DNA of 39,787 nucleotides from Lachnospiraceae bacterium (GTDB lineage Bacteria; Bacillota; Clostridia; Lachnospirales; Lachnospiraceae), in NCBI GenBank assembly GCA_017458765.1, contig JAFSZZ010000062.1, forward strand, positions 1 through 39,787, given 5' to 3'. Position 1 is the stretch's first letter; every line of letters begins with the position of its first letter. The notes under the pieces are model-generated. The model was not told where the DNA came from, did no database searches, and worked only from the letters and a program-made list of their open reading frames with translations. Positions 27,043 through 36,085 of this stretch are shown one piece after another. A program made the position numbers and the translations under genes.

Positions 27043-27071
27043 TTGCTTTTTTACAGATGAAAATATATAGT
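27043..27071 (+). promoter_or_regulatory. predicted promoter for nfnAB
   Basis: TTGCTT (27043-27048), 17-base spacer, TATAGT (27066-27071), about 36 bases before the nfnA ATG. It lies in the 96-base AT-rich gap after the zinc-ribbon gene. The same gap begins with a small TCATAT/ATATGA dyad (27011-27028) that is too weak to call a terminator. Confidence 0.5.
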
Positions 27072-27106
27072 GTTATAGGTGAAAAAATTTTTAGGAGGAA
27101 TCCCGT

Positions 27107-27988
27107 ATGTACAAGATTTTAAAGGCGGAAATGCTTGCCGAGAATATCTATCTTATGGATGTGTCGGCACCAAGGGTTGCAAAATCATGTCTGCCAGGAC
27201 AGTTTGTGATCGTTAAGATCGATGAAAAGGGTGAACGTATCCCGCTCACCATATGCGATTATGACAGAGAAAAGGGAACGATAACCATAGTATTCCAGAT
27301 CGTCGGTGCTTCCACAAAGCGTATGGCAACGCTGAAGGCAGGCGACAGTTTCAGGGATTTTACCGGCCCTCTCGGACAGCCCTCGGAGCTTTGCAATGAA
27401 CCTCTTGATGAGCTTAAGAAGAAAAAGATCCTGTTTGTTGCCGGCGGAGTCGGAACGGCACCTGTTTATCCGCAGGTAAAATGGCTTAAAGAGAACGGAG
27501 TTGACGCAGATGTCATAGTCGGAGCAAAGACACAGAGTCTGCTCATCCTGGAGAATGAGATGGAGAAGGTTGCGGGCAATCTGTATATAACTACGGATGA
27601 CGGTTCATACAAGAGAAAGGGAATGGTCACGGAAGTTATAAAGGATCTTGTACAGGATAAAGGAAATAAATACGATGTCTGCATAGCGATAGGTCCAATG
27701 ATAATGATGAAGTTCGTATGTCTTCTTACAAAAGAACTGGATCTGCCCACCGTAGTCAGCCTTAATCCGATAATGGTTGACGGTACCGGCATGTGCGGAG
27801 CATGTCGTGTGACTGTAGGCGGTGAAGTGAAGTTTGCATGTGTCGATGGTCCAGAATTTGACGGACATAAGGTTGATTTCGACCAGGCCATGAAGAGGCA
27901 GCAGCTTTACAAGACAGAAGAAGGGCGCGCTTATCTTAAGGAAAAGGAAGGCGACACTCATAACGGCGGATGCGGTAATTGCAACTGA
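27107..27988 (+). CDS. nfnA: NfnA-type FAD/[2Fe-2S] subunit of NADH-dependent reduced ferredoxin:NADP+ oxidoreductase
   Basis: Small subunit of the electron-bifurcating transhydrogenase linking NADH, NADPH and ferredoxin. 293 residues: an FAD-binding barrel (RIPLTICDYD), an NAD domain with AGGVGTAPVYPQVKWL, and a C-terminal iron-sulfur segment DGTGMCGACRV...FACVDG. That segment gives Asp225, Cys230, Cys233 and Cys245. The spacing matches PyrK-like [2Fe-2S] sites with Asp in place of the first Cys. From memory, an Asp ligand is also described for characterised NfnA. A short GGCGNC tail adds two cysteines. AGGAGGAAT precedes the ATG. PyrK is the main alternative, but the neighbouring NfnB settles it. 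Confidence 0.92.
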   Translation: MYKILKAEMLAENIYLMDVSAPRVAKSCLPGQFVIVKIDEKGERIPLTICDYDREKGTITIVFQIVGASTKRMATLKAGDSFRDFTGPLGQPSELCNEPLDELKKKKILFVAGGVGTAPVYPQVKWLKENGVDADVIVGAKTQSLLILENEMEKVAGNLYITTDDGSYKRKGMVTEVIKDLVQDKGNKYDVCIAIGPMIMMKFVCLLTKELDLPTVVSLNPIMVDGTGMCGACRVTVGGEVKFACVDGPEFDGHKVDFDQAMKRQQLYKTEEGRAYLKEKEGDTHNGGCGNCN

Positions 27989-28040
27989 TGTAAGGAGCGG
28001 CCGGCTGTGAAACAGATCGGCAATATTATGGAGGTTATAT

Positions 28041-29432
28041 ATGGAAGTAGATGTATTAAAGAGAGTACCGATAAGGGAACAGGATCCCAAGGTTAGAGCC
28101 ACCAATTTTGACGAGGTATGCCTTGGTTATAATGCGGAAGAAGCAACTGCAGAGGCTTCAAGATGCTTAAACTGCAAAAACGCACAGTGTGTAAAGGGAT
28201 GTCCCGTTGCTATAGATATTCCGGCTTTTGTACATGAAGTTAAGGAAGGAAATTTCGAGGAAGCAAGCAGGGTGATCTCCAAGGCTTCGGCTCTTCCGGC
28301 GGTCTGCGGACGTGTATGTCCTCAGGAAAGCCAGTGCGAAGGCAAATGTATACGAGGCTTCAAGGGTGAGCCTGTTTCCATAGGAAAGCTTGAAAGATTT
28401 GTTGCGGACTGGGCAAGAGAAAACAACATAAAGCCCGAACCGTGTAAAGAGAAGAAAGATAAAAAGGTGGCAGTGATAGGGTCGGGCCCCGCAGGTCTTA
28501 CCTGTGCAGGTGAGCTTGCCAAAATAGGTTATGATGTTACGATATTCGAAGCACTGCATGAGCCGGGCGGAGTACTTGTATACGGTATTCCCGAATTCCG
28601 TCTGCCCAAGCAGAAGGTTGTTGCCGAAGAAATAGAGAATGTCAAGGCACTCGGAGTCAAGATAGAGACCAATGTTATAATCGGTAAGTCCATAACCATA
28701 GATGAACTTATGGAAGATGAAGGCTTTGATGCAGTATTTATCGGATCGGGTGCGGGACTTCCGAGGTTTATGGGTATCCTGGGTGAAACGGCAAACGGTG
28801 TATTCTCTGCCAATGAATATCTTACAAGAAGCAATCTTATGAAGGCTTTTGATGAAGATTATGATACTCCGATAAAACCCGGCAAAAAGGTTGCCGTGGT
28901 TGGCGGCGGAAATGTTGCGATGGATGCGGCCAGAACGGCACTGAGACTTGGAGCTGATGTTACGATAGTATACAGGAGAAGCGAGGAAGAACTTCCCGCC
29001 CGTGTGGAAGAAGTACATCATGCCAAGGAAGAAGGGATCAAATTCAATCTGCTCACAAATCCTACGGAGATACTTGTTGATGAGAACGGCTGGGTACGCG
29101 GAATGACCTGCGTTAAGATGGAGCTTGGGGAACCTGATGAATCGGGAAGACGTTCACCTGTTGTAATAGAAGGTTCAGAGTTCGAAATGGAACTTGATAC
29201 GGTCATAATGTCTCTGGGTACTTCACCGAATCCTCTTATCTCATCCACCACAAAGGGACTTGAGGTGAACAGGAGAAAATGTATCGTTGCCGAAGAGGAA
29301 TTCGGTAAGACGAGTAAGGAAGGTGTATATGCCGGAGGCGATGCGGTAACAGGTGCTGCCACGGTAATACTTGCAATGGGTGCGGGAAAGGCCGCAGCCA
29401 AGGGAATAGATGCTTATCTTAGCGAAAAATAG
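28041..29432 (+). CDS. nfnB: NfnB-type large subunit (glutamate synthase small-subunit-like)
   Basis: Partner of nfnA. It carries the bifurcating FAD, two [4Fe-4S] clusters and the NADPH site. 463 residues: an N-terminal cysteine-rich domain (CLNCKNAQCVKGCP, then CGRVCPQESQCEGKC), an FAD fold (GSGPAGLTCAGELAKIGYD), an NADPH fold (VVGGGNVAMDAARTALRLG with YRRSEEELPAR), and the closing segment GGDAVTGAATVILAMGAG. It is often annotated gltA/gltD. No glutamate synthase large subunit is present, and pairing with nfnA supports the Nfn role. TGGAGGTTATAT precedes the ATG. Confidence 0.93.
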   Translation: MEVDVLKRVPIREQDPKVRATNFDEVCLGYNAEEATAEASRCLNCKNAQCVKGCPVAIDIPAFVHEVKEGNFEEASRVISKASALPAVCGRVCPQESQCEGKCIRGFKGEPVSIGKLERFVADWARENNIKPEPCKEKKDKKVAVIGSGPAGLTCAGELAKIGYDVTIFEALHEPGGVLVYGIPEFRLPKQKVVAEEIENVKALGVKIETNVIIGKSITIDELMEDEGFDAVFIGSGAGLPRFMGILGETANGVFSANEYLTRSNLMKAFDEDYDTPIKPGKKVAVVGGGNVAMDAARTALRLGADVTIVYRRSEEELPARVEEVHHAKEEGIKFNLLTNPTEILVDENGWVRGMTCVKMELGEPDESGRRSPVVIEGSEFEMELDTVIMSLGTSPNPLISSTTKGLEVNRRKCIVAEEEFGKTSKEGVYAGGDAVTGAATVILAMGAGKAAAKGIDAYLSEK

Positions 29433-29458
29433 AGATCGATATATTCCGATACCGTTTG

Positions 29459-29482
29459 ATAGAGGCACGTTTGTGCCTCTAT
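29459..29482 (+). terminator. strong hairpin between nfnB and rlmH, possible terminator
   Basis: ATAGAGGCAC (29459-29468) and GTGCCTCTAT (29473-29482) form a perfect 10-bp stem with loop GTTT, 26 bases after the nfnB stop. No T-run follows (TGACAG), so simple intrinsic termination is doubtful. It could stabilise the nfnAB message 3' end or lower read-through into rlmH. Confidence 0.5.
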
Positions 29483-29507
29483 TGACAGTTAAAGGACCGG
29501 TAATCAG

Positions 29508-29987
29508 ATGAATATAGATATTTTGTGTGTTGGAAGACTTAAGGAGAAGTACTTAAAGGATGCGGTTGCGGAGTACAGCAAGCGTCTTTCGAGATATTGT
29601 ACTCTTAATATCATAGAAACTCCCGATGAAAAAGTAAGCGAAGATCAGGGAGAAGCCCTTGATGAAAAGGCAAGGAATGCCGAGGGTGAGAGACTTCTTA
29701 AACATATAAGGGATGACGCATATCTTATCACTCTTGAGATAGAAGGCAGGAGTCTGTCATCAACAGAACTTGCATCTGCAATATATGAAACAGGACTTAA
29801 AGGGATAAGCCGCATACAGTTTATCATCGGCGGCTCCATAGGCCTGTCGTCGGAGATAATAAAACGGGCGGATATGCATCTTTCATTTTCAAGGATGACC
29901 TTTCCCCATCAGTTGATGAGAGTTATCCTGTTGGAACAGATATACCGCTCTTTTAAGATTAACAATAATGAACCATATCATAAATAA
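29508..29987 (+). CDS. rlmH: 23S rRNA (pseudouridine1915-N3)-methyltransferase
   Basis: Methylates a pseudouridine in helix 69 of 23S rRNA on assembled ribosomes, using S-adenosylmethionine (SPOUT family). The 159 residues match RlmH exactly in length. FIIGGSIGLSSEIIKRAD, LSFSRMTFPHQLMRV and the conserved C-terminus NNNEPYHK (SAM and substrate pocket) are all present. AAAGGA is 13 bases before the ATG, a rather long spacing. First gene of the packed series running to the right edge. Confidence 0.97.
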   Translation: MNIDILCVGRLKEKYLKDAVAEYSKRLSRYCTLNIIETPDEKVSEDQGEALDEKARNAEGERLLKHIRDDAYLITLEIEGRSLSSTELASAIYETGLKGISRIQFIIGGSIGLSSEIIKRADMHLSFSRMTFPHQLMRVILLEQIYRSFKINNNEPYHK

Positions 29988-30009
29988 CGCATACACAGAG
30001 GGATGATGA

Positions 30010-31035
30010 ATGTCTGAAGGATTATACGAGCGTTCGATAATGATAGAGCCGGCTTATGCCGGTAACGTGTTCGGTGAACTTGACTGTTTTGCCAAAAGGA
30101 TCGAGCGTTCATTTCATGTTACGATCGTTGAGAGAAACGGAAGCGTTAAGGTCATAGGAGAAAAAAATGCCGTGGAAAATGCGGTGTCGGTACTTGAGGA
30201 ACTTACCGAGCTTAATAAAAAGGGAAATGAGATAAACGAACAGAACGTTGCTTATTGTATATCAATGGCTTATGAAAACCTTAAGGGAACACTTACCGCT
30301 ATAGATGATGAACTAATATGCCATACGATAAACGGTAAACCCATAAAACCCAAGACTCTGGGGCAGAAGGATTATGTGGATGCGATAAAGGATAAGATGA
30401 TAGTATTCGGCCTGGGACCCGCAGGTACCGGTAAGACCTATCTTGCCATGGCAAAGGCTATCACCGCTTTCAAGAATGAAGAGGTATCAAGGATAATCCT
30501 TACAAGACCGGCCATAGAAGCGGGTGAGAAGCTCGGTTTTCTCCCGGGAGATCTTCAGAGCAAGGTGGACCCGTATCTAAGACCATTGTATGATGCCCTG
30601 TATCAGATAATGGGTGCGGAAAGCTTTTTGAAAAATATGGAAAAAGGACTGATAGAAGTCGCACCTCTTGCATACATGAGAGGCCGTACACTTGACAATG
30701 CGTTCATCATACTCGATGAAGCACAGAATACAACTCCGGCTCAGATGAAGATGTTCCTGACAAGGATAGGATACGGTTCCAAGGTTGTGGTCACCGGCGA
30801 TCAGACACAGAAAGATCTTCCGAAGGATGCGGTATCAGGCCTTGATGTTGCCATAAGGGTATTAAAAGATGTGGAAGACATCGCGTTCTGTTATCTTACG
30901 TCAAAGGATGTTGTAAGACATCCTCTTGTACAGAAAATAGTGAACGCCTATGAGCAATATGAGAAAAGGGAAGCCTCAAGACGCGAGAGAAGGATCAATT
31001 CGCAAAAAGGTCTGAAAAGAAGAGGAAGGGAATAA
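30010..31035 (+). CDS. phoH: PhoH family P-loop ATPase
   Basis: Cytoplasmic ATPase linked to RNA metabolism; its exact role is unsettled. 341 residues: an N-terminal KH-like part, then the PhoH core with Walker A GPAGTGKTYLAMA, the TRPAIEAGEKLGFLPGDLQ signature, Walker B IILDEAQNTT, and a basic C-terminal tail. It is followed after 13 bases by ybeY, its usual partner; in many Firmicutes a membrane HD-domain phosphodiesterase gene lies between the two, but not here. AGAGGGATG is placed before the ATG. Confidence 0.95.
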   Translation: MSEGLYERSIMIEPAYAGNVFGELDCFAKRIERSFHVTIVERNGSVKVIGEKNAVENAVSVLEELTELNKKGNEINEQNVAYCISMAYENLKGTLTAIDDELICHTINGKPIKPKTLGQKDYVDAIKDKMIVFGLGPAGTGKTYLAMAKAITAFKNEEVSRIILTRPAIEAGEKLGFLPGDLQSKVDPYLRPLYDALYQIMGAESFLKNMEKGLIEVAPLAYMRGRTLDNAFIILDEAQNTTPAQMKMFLTRIGYGSKVVVTGDQTQKDLPKDAVSGLDVAIRVLKDVEDIAFCYLTSKDVVRHPLVQKIVNAYEQYEKREASRRERRINSQKGLKRRGRE

Positions 31036-31048
31036 GACGGAGGAGTTT

Positions 31049-31543
31049 ATGACATACGGACTTGACAGCGAAACAGACGCAGGGTTTGATTTTAACTTTG
31101 AAAACATATACAGAAAAGCCGTGGATACTGTTCTTGACTCACAGGAGTGTCCCTATGAGGCCCAGGTCGATCTTCTTATAACGGATGATGAGTCGATAAG
31201 GCAGATAAACAGGGAGCAGCGCGGTATAGACGCTCCCACGGATGTACTCAGCTTTCCGATGATACAGTTTGACAAACCGGGGGATTTTTCGGATGTTGAA
31301 GATAAACCCGACAGTTTTAACATAGAAACCGGGGAACTCATGCTCGGAGACATAGTGATCTCGGCTGACAGGATCCGCATACAGGCTTCGGAATACGGAC
31401 ACAGTATAATGAGAGAATTTGCTTTTCTTATCGTTCACAGTATGTTACACTTAATTGGATATGACCATATTGAAGAGAATGACCGGATCGTAATGGAGGA
31501 TAAGCAGGATAAGATAATGGAACTGCTTGGCATCCCAAGGTGA
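31049..31543 (+). CDS. ybeY: endoribonuclease YbeY, rRNA maturation factor
   Basis: Zinc-dependent RNase needed for 16S rRNA 3'-end maturation and ribosome quality control. 164 residues with the metal site HSMLHLIGYDH (three His) near the C-terminus and the preceding TDVLSFPM and LGDIVIS segments. GACGGAGGAG precedes the ATG. It sits directly after phoH in the conserved order. The three RNA/ribosome genes rlmH, phoH and ybeY are nearly contiguous. Confidence 0.96.
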   Translation: MTYGLDSETDAGFDFNFENIYRKAVDTVLDSQECPYEAQVDLLITDDESIRQINREQRGIDAPTDVLSFPMIQFDKPGDFSDVEDKPDSFNIETGELMLGDIVISADRIRIQASEYGHSIMREFAFLIVHSMLHLIGYDHIEENDRIVMEDKQDKIMELLGIPR

Positions 31544-31580
31544 AGCGTAATCTCACCTTTGATCATATCATGAGGGAAGC

Positions 31581-33233
31581 ATGTATAATAATGAGGACAG
31601 TAAAAGATCCAATTTCATAGTTCAGGGCGGTATACTTGCGATCACCGGTATCATCTCCCGTCTGATAGGTCTTGTTTACCGCATTCCGCTTCAGAAGAAG
31701 ATTGGCGACAGCGGAATGGGTTATTATTCGGCCGCTTTTCAGATATATTCCATCATGCTCATAATTTCATCATACAGTCTTCCCACAGCGGTCTCCAAGC
31801 TTGTTGCGGCCCGTGTCGCAAAGGGGCAGTATAAAAACGCAAGGAAGATTTTCCGCGGAGCCATGCTGTTTGCAAGCATAACCGGCGGCGCGGCATGTCT
31901 CATCGTATTATTCGGTGCCGATACCCTGGCAACGAACATCATGAACCTTCCAAAGAGTGCGATAGCATTAAGGATACTTGCACCCACACTTCTTATAGTG
32001 GCGGTAATGGGTGTTATCCGCGGTTATTTCCAGGGGCTTGGAACAATGATGCCGACAGCTGTATCGCAGCTTTTTGAGCAGGTTGTAAATGCGGTCATTT
32101 CGGTAGTTGCGGCCATCTATCTTTTTGAGTACGGAACGAAGGTTTCAAGGCTTCTTAAAGACAGCACATATTCGGCAGCTTACGGAGCGGCCGGAGGTAC
32201 TTTCGGTACGGGCGCCGGAGCTTTGGCCGGTCTTATAATGCTTGCCGTTATGTTCTTTTTCCATAACCGAGAGATGAAGATAAACATATCAAATGACGCA
32301 TCGCAGCGAAACGAAGGTTTCCCTAAGATATTCCGTCTGCTCATCATAACTATACTTCCTGTAATATTAAGCAGTACGATCTACAATATATCGGATGTAC
32401 TCGACCAGAGTATATTCGGCTCCGTAATGGCAAAAAAAGGACTCAGTGAACATGATATAGCATCGAACTGGGGAATATTCAGTACGAAATATAAGGTGAT
32501 AATAAACGTGCCCGTCGCACTTGCAAACGCACTCTGTTCATCGATCATGCCAAGCCTTACGGCATGTATCGAACAGGGTAAGAACAAGCTTGCAAGGCAT
32601 AAAGTAAGGCTTGGGATGCGTTTTGTTATGATAATAGCTTTTCCCTGTGCCATGGGCTTAAGTATTCTCGGTAAGCCGATACTCTCAATGCTGTTCAGCG
32701 GAGAGATAGATATGCCCGCGATGCTTTTACGCGTGGGATCGGTAACCGTTATCCTCTATTCGATGTCAACTCTTTCAAACGGCGTGCTTCAGGGTATCAA
32801 CAAAATGAACATTCCTGTAAGAAATGCTGCGATAGCGCTTGCGGTACATGTAGGAGTCCTCTATCTGTGCATAGGTGTTATGGATCTTAAGCTTTACGGA
32901 GTGGTAATATCCGTTATAGTATTTGCCCTTACGGTTTGTATACTTAACTGGATAAGCATAGGACGGTATCTTTCATACAGACAGGAGATGAAAAAGACGT
33001 TCATGATCCCGTTTATCGCTTCTGCCGTTATGGGACTTGTCATAGGACTTATGTATCTTCTCATTTCAAAGTATGCCGGAGATACAACCGGTACACTGCT
33101 TTCGATACTCATAGGTGTATGCGTGTACTTTATTATGCTCCTTAAGCTTAAAGGAGTAAACGAAAACGAGATAAGAAGCTTTCCGGGCGGGGATATTCTC
33201 GCAAGGATAGCGATCATTTTCAGACTGATCTGA
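31581..33233 (+). CDS. MOP-superfamily flippase (SpoVB/MurJ-like, COG2244)
   Basis: Polytopic membrane protein of 550 residues with about 14 hydrophobic helices and small basic loops. The N-terminus NFIVQGGILAITGIISRLIG and the following YRIPLQKKIGDSGMGYYSAA are typical of the clostridial SpoVB/YtgP group. Members flip lipid II or undecaprenyl-linked sugars outward. Length and sequence fit the YtgP-type MurJ that supplies peptidoglycan precursor; a role in exopolysaccharide or spore cortex cannot be excluded. GAGGGAAGC lies before the ATG. It joins UppP and the wall enzymes as an envelope theme, although it is placed among RNA-processing genes. Confidence 0.9.
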   Translation: MYNNEDSKRSNFIVQGGILAITGIISRLIGLVYRIPLQKKIGDSGMGYYSAAFQIYSIMLIISSYSLPTAVSKLVAARVAKGQYKNARKIFRGAMLFASITGGAACLIVLFGADTLATNIMNLPKSAIALRILAPTLLIVAVMGVIRGYFQGLGTMMPTAVSQLFEQVVNAVISVVAAIYLFEYGTKVSRLLKDSTYSAAYGAAGGTFGTGAGALAGLIMLAVMFFFHNREMKINISNDASQRNEGFPKIFRLLIITILPVILSSTIYNISDVLDQSIFGSVMAKKGLSEHDIASNWGIFSTKYKVIINVPVALANALCSSIMPSLTACIEQGKNKLARHKVRLGMRFVMIIAFPCAMGLSILGKPILSMLFSGEIDMPAMLLRVGSVTVILYSMSTLSNGVLQGINKMNIPVRNAAIALAVHVGVLYLCIGVMDLKLYGVVISVIVFALTVCILNWISIGRYLSYRQEMKKTFMIPFIASAVMGLVIGLMYLLISKYAGDTTGTLLSILIGVCVYFIMLLKLKGVNENEIRSFPGGDILARIAIIFRLI

Positions 33234-33252
33234 AATACGGGGAGGGATGATA

Positions 33253-34911
33253 ATGCTTAGGATCGATCAACTAAAGCTGCCGGTCGGTCATGATGAGGGC
33301 GATCTTACGAAAAAGCTTGAAAAGATCCTTAAGATTGATAACGTAAAAAATGAACAGCGCCGATATTCCTGCAGGATCATCCGTAGGTCACTGGATGCCA
33401 GAAGGAAACCGGAGCTTTTTTATGTATATTCTGTATCCGTTGAACTTGATCCGAAGGAAGAAGAAAGGATACTTAAGCGTTCACGGGGCCGTTTTATATC
33501 AAAGTACGAACCAAAGGTCTATCATATGCCTGAACCTGAGGGTATGAATGAACTTAAGGGAAGACCTGTGATAGCGGGGACCGGGCCTGCCGGACTTTTC
33601 TGCGCATATATATTATGCCAAAACGGATATGCTCCGATACTTTTAGAACGCGGAGAACAGGTTGAAGACAGGATAGATTCAGTAAATGCGTTCTGGAAAA
33701 GCGGCAGATTAAACCCTTCTTCAAATGTCCAGTTCGGCGAGGGAGGGGCAGGAACATTTTCGGACGGGAAACTAAACACCCTTGTAAACGATAAGAACGG
33801 AAGAAACCGGTTCGTTCTTGATACCTTTGTAAAATTCGGAGCACCCGAGGAGATAGGTTTTAGCGCGAAGCCGCATCTTGGAACCGATAATCTTACGGAT
33901 ATTGTAAGGAACATGAGGATGTTCATCACACAGTACGGAGGCACATTCTGTTTTAATACAACGCTTACCGATATCGCGATACAGGAAGGACATCTTATAA
34001 ATGTGAAGGCCGAAAGTGTTCAAAAAGACGGCAGTATTGATGAGGTCGTGATAGATACCAACTGTCTTATCGCAGCCATCGGACATTCGGCAAGAGATAC
34101 CTTTGGTATGTTTAACACAAGGGGTGTTTCAATGTCTCAGAAGAATTTTGCGGTAGGACTAAGGATACAGCATCCGCAAAAGATGATAAATGAACTTCAA
34201 TACGGAAGAACAGATAATGACGGCTTGCCCGCAGCAGACTACAAACTTACGAACCGTACACAAAAGGGCAGGAATGTATACACCTTCTGCATGTGCCCGG
34301 GAGGGTATGTCGTAAATGCATCGAGCGAGGAGGGAAGGCTTGCGGTAAACGGTATGAGTTATTCGGGAAGGGACTCGCTTAATGCAAACAGCGCCGTTAT
34401 CGTGTCCGTTGATAAGAAGGATTTCGGGTCCGAGGATGTACTTGCGGGACTGAAGTTCCAGCGTGATCTGGAGGAAAAGGCTTACAGGCTCGGAAACGGT
34501 GATGTTCCCGTTCAGAAATACGGGGATTATAAAGATAATGCTTTAACGGCAGAACCCGGTGATGTGATCCCTCAGATAAAGGGAAGATACAGAATGGCAA
34601 ATCTTCGTGAACTGTTCAGTGAGGATATAAATGAGGCCATCATTGAATCTATAGACAAATTCGGTTATACTATGGAAGGTTTTGACAGAGCCGACGCGAT
34701 CCTGGCCGGTGTTGAGAGCAGGACATCTTCTCCCGTCAGGATAAACCGCGATGACGGATTTATGAGTAATATAGTCGGCCTTTATCCCTGCGGAGAAGGA
34801 GCGGGATATGCCGGCGGCATAACATCTGCTGCGATCGACGGGATAAAGGTGGCGGAAGCCGTAATGAAACACTTCAGACCATACGATGAGAGCCGTAATG
34901 AGCTTTCATGA
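33253..34911 (+). CDS. COG2509 FAD-dependent oxidoreductase of unknown substrate
   Basis: 552-residue flavoprotein. An N-terminal domain of about 90 residues (typical RRSLDARRK segment) precedes a Rossmann FAD site, PVIAGTGPAGLFCAYIL. Next come the group signature NVQFGEGGAGTFSDGKLNT, AIGHSARDTFGMF, and the closing FAD-binding segment CGEGAGYAGGITSAAIDG. This is the widespread uncharacterised FAD-dependent dehydrogenase group; no substrate is established to my knowledge. Two ATGs, 33247 and 33253, are possible. GGGAGGG is 6-7 bases before 33253, which I prefer. Its stop overlaps an alternative proB start. Confidence 0.93.
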   Translation: MLRIDQLKLPVGHDEGDLTKKLEKILKIDNVKNEQRRYSCRIIRRSLDARRKPELFYVYSVSVELDPKEEERILKRSRGRFISKYEPKVYHMPEPEGMNELKGRPVIAGTGPAGLFCAYILCQNGYAPILLERGEQVEDRIDSVNAFWKSGRLNPSSNVQFGEGGAGTFSDGKLNTLVNDKNGRNRFVLDTFVKFGAPEEIGFSAKPHLGTDNLTDIVRNMRMFITQYGGTFCFNTTLTDIAIQEGHLINVKAESVQKDGSIDEVVIDTNCLIAAIGHSARDTFGMFNTRGVSMSQKNFAVGLRIQHPQKMINELQYGRTDNDGLPAADYKLTNRTQKGRNVYTFCMCPGGYVVNASSEEGRLAVNGMSYSGRDSLNANSAVIVSVDKKDFGSEDVLAGLKFQRDLEEKAYRLGNGDVPVQKYGDYKDNALTAEPGDVIPQIKGRYRMANLRELFSEDINEAIIESIDKFGYTMEGFDRADAILAGVESRTSSPVRINRDDGFMSNIVGLYPCGEGAGYAGGITSAAIDGIKVAEAVMKHFRPYDESRNELS

Positions 34912-34922
34912 ACGGAGAAAAA

Positions 34923-35798
34923 ATGAGAAATCTTGAACCAACCGAAACAGAAAAAAAATACAGGAGCGATCTTAAGAACAAAAACAGGATCGTTATAAAG
35001 ATAGGTTCCTCCTCGCTTCATCATATGTCGACGGGAGAACTTAATCTTACAAAGATGGAACGCCTTGTACGTGAACTCTGTGAACTTAAGAATCAGGGTA
35101 AGGATGTGATCCTTGTTTCTTCGGGTGCTATCGCCGTAGGCAAAAAAGTGATGAACATAAAGCCCACGGATAAGGATATACCGGTAAAGCAGGCGTGCGC
35201 CGCTGTGGGGCAGGCGAGGCTTATGATGATATATCAGAAGCTTTTTGCGGAATATAATCATACGACCGCACAGATACTGATGACCAAACACACGATAGTG
35301 GATGATATCAACAGACAGAATGCTCATAATACGTTTACGGAACTTCTTAAGCTCGGAGTCATCCCTGTGGTAAATGAAAATGATACGGTAGCAATACATG
35401 AAGTGGAAGATACCATAGGAGACAATGATTTCCTTTCGGCAGTGGTATCCAATCTGGTAGGTGCCGATCTTCTGATACTTCTTTCCGATATAGACGGCCT
35501 CTACACCGATGATCCGAGATCGAACAAGGATGCAAAATTCATATCACTTGTAGAGGATCTTAATGATGTAATGGATATGGGCAAGGAAAGTACCGGAAGC
35601 AATATCGGAACGGGCGGCATGAGCGCGAAACTCCATGCGGCAACGGTGGCCGTAAACGCCGGTACGGATATGGTGATCGCAAACGGCAAGGATGTCAGTG
35701 TTATCCATAAGATAATGGAAGGAAGAAATTACGGAACACTGTTTAAGTCAAATAAGGATGAGGCTTTTGATATAGCGGATTATATCGACCGGATGTAG
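34923..35798 (+). CDS. proB: glutamate 5-kinase without PUA domain
   Basis: Phosphorylates glutamate in the first step of proline synthesis. Amino-acid-kinase fold: VIKIGSSSLHHMSTGEL, LVSSGAIAVGKK, ENDTVAIHE, GDNDFLSAVVSNLVGADLLI, LLSDIDGLYTDDPR and GTGGMSAKLHAA. At 291 residues it stops after the kinase domain, lacking the C-terminal PUA domain of the common 365-375 residue form. Kinase-only forms are known in several Firmicutes and other bacteria. The ATG at 34923 has GGAG five bases upstream. An in-frame ATG at 34908, overlapping the previous stop, lacks a site. proA, its usual partner, does not follow. Confidence 0.94.
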   Translation: MRNLEPTETEKKYRSDLKNKNRIVIKIGSSSLHHMSTGELNLTKMERLVRELCELKNQGKDVILVSSGAIAVGKKVMNIKPTDKDIPVKQACAAVGQARLMMIYQKLFAEYNHTTAQILMTKHTIVDDINRQNAHNTFTELLKLGVIPVVNENDTVAIHEVEDTIGDNDFLSAVVSNLVGADLLILLSDIDGLYTDDPRSNKDAKFISLVEDLNDVMDMGKESTGSNIGTGGMSAKLHAATVAVNAGTDMVIANGKDVSVIHKIMEGRNYGTLFKSNKDEAFDIADYIDRM

Positions 35799-35841
35799 TG
35801 TCCTGTTTGAAAGCAGTTGCACAGTAAGAGGATTTGTCATT

Positions 35842-36063
35842 ATGAACATGGACGAAAAGATAAAGAGGATAAACGAGCTGTATCATAAGTCGCAGGAAGA
35901 AGGACTTACGGAAGAAGAAAAGGCAGAGCAGAAACAGTTAAGAGAAGACTATATTGCGTCTGTAAGAGGAAATCTTAAGAGCCAGCTTGATAATATAAAC
36001 ATCCAGGAAGCAGACGGGAGCATAACAAACCTCGGCAGAAAATACGGTAAGAAGGGCCATTAA
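35842..36063 (+). CDS. DUF896 (UPF0291, YnzC-like) small protein
   Basis: 73-residue charged, helical protein. The N-terminal helix pair (KIKRINELYHKSQEEGLTEE then EKAEQKQLREDYI) and the segment SVRGNLKSQLDNI are the family marks. B. subtilis YnzC has this fold; function is unknown. The ATG at 35842 has AGAGGA at nine bases; the second ATG at 35848 would be 15 away. It is between proB and the cyclo-ligase gene, with gaps of 43 and 22 bases. Confidence 0.92.
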   Translation: MNMDEKIKRINELYHKSQEEGLTEEEKAEQKQLREDYIASVRGNLKSQLDNINIQEADGSITNLGRKYGKKGH

Positions 36064-36085
36064 AGTCAGTATAGGCAGTAAAAAA

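Noticed and set aside
28167..29021. 284-codon open frame on the - strand within nfnB
   Set aside because: It lies wholly opposite a well-supported gene, its translation is rich in Tyr, Phe, Cys and His without family resemblance, and it has no ribosome site; a codon-bias shadow.
29482..29487. Perfect TTGACA box just before rlmH
   Set aside because: At 16-18 bases downstream there is no -10-like sequence, and the rlmH start codon falls there instead; part of it lies in the hairpin.
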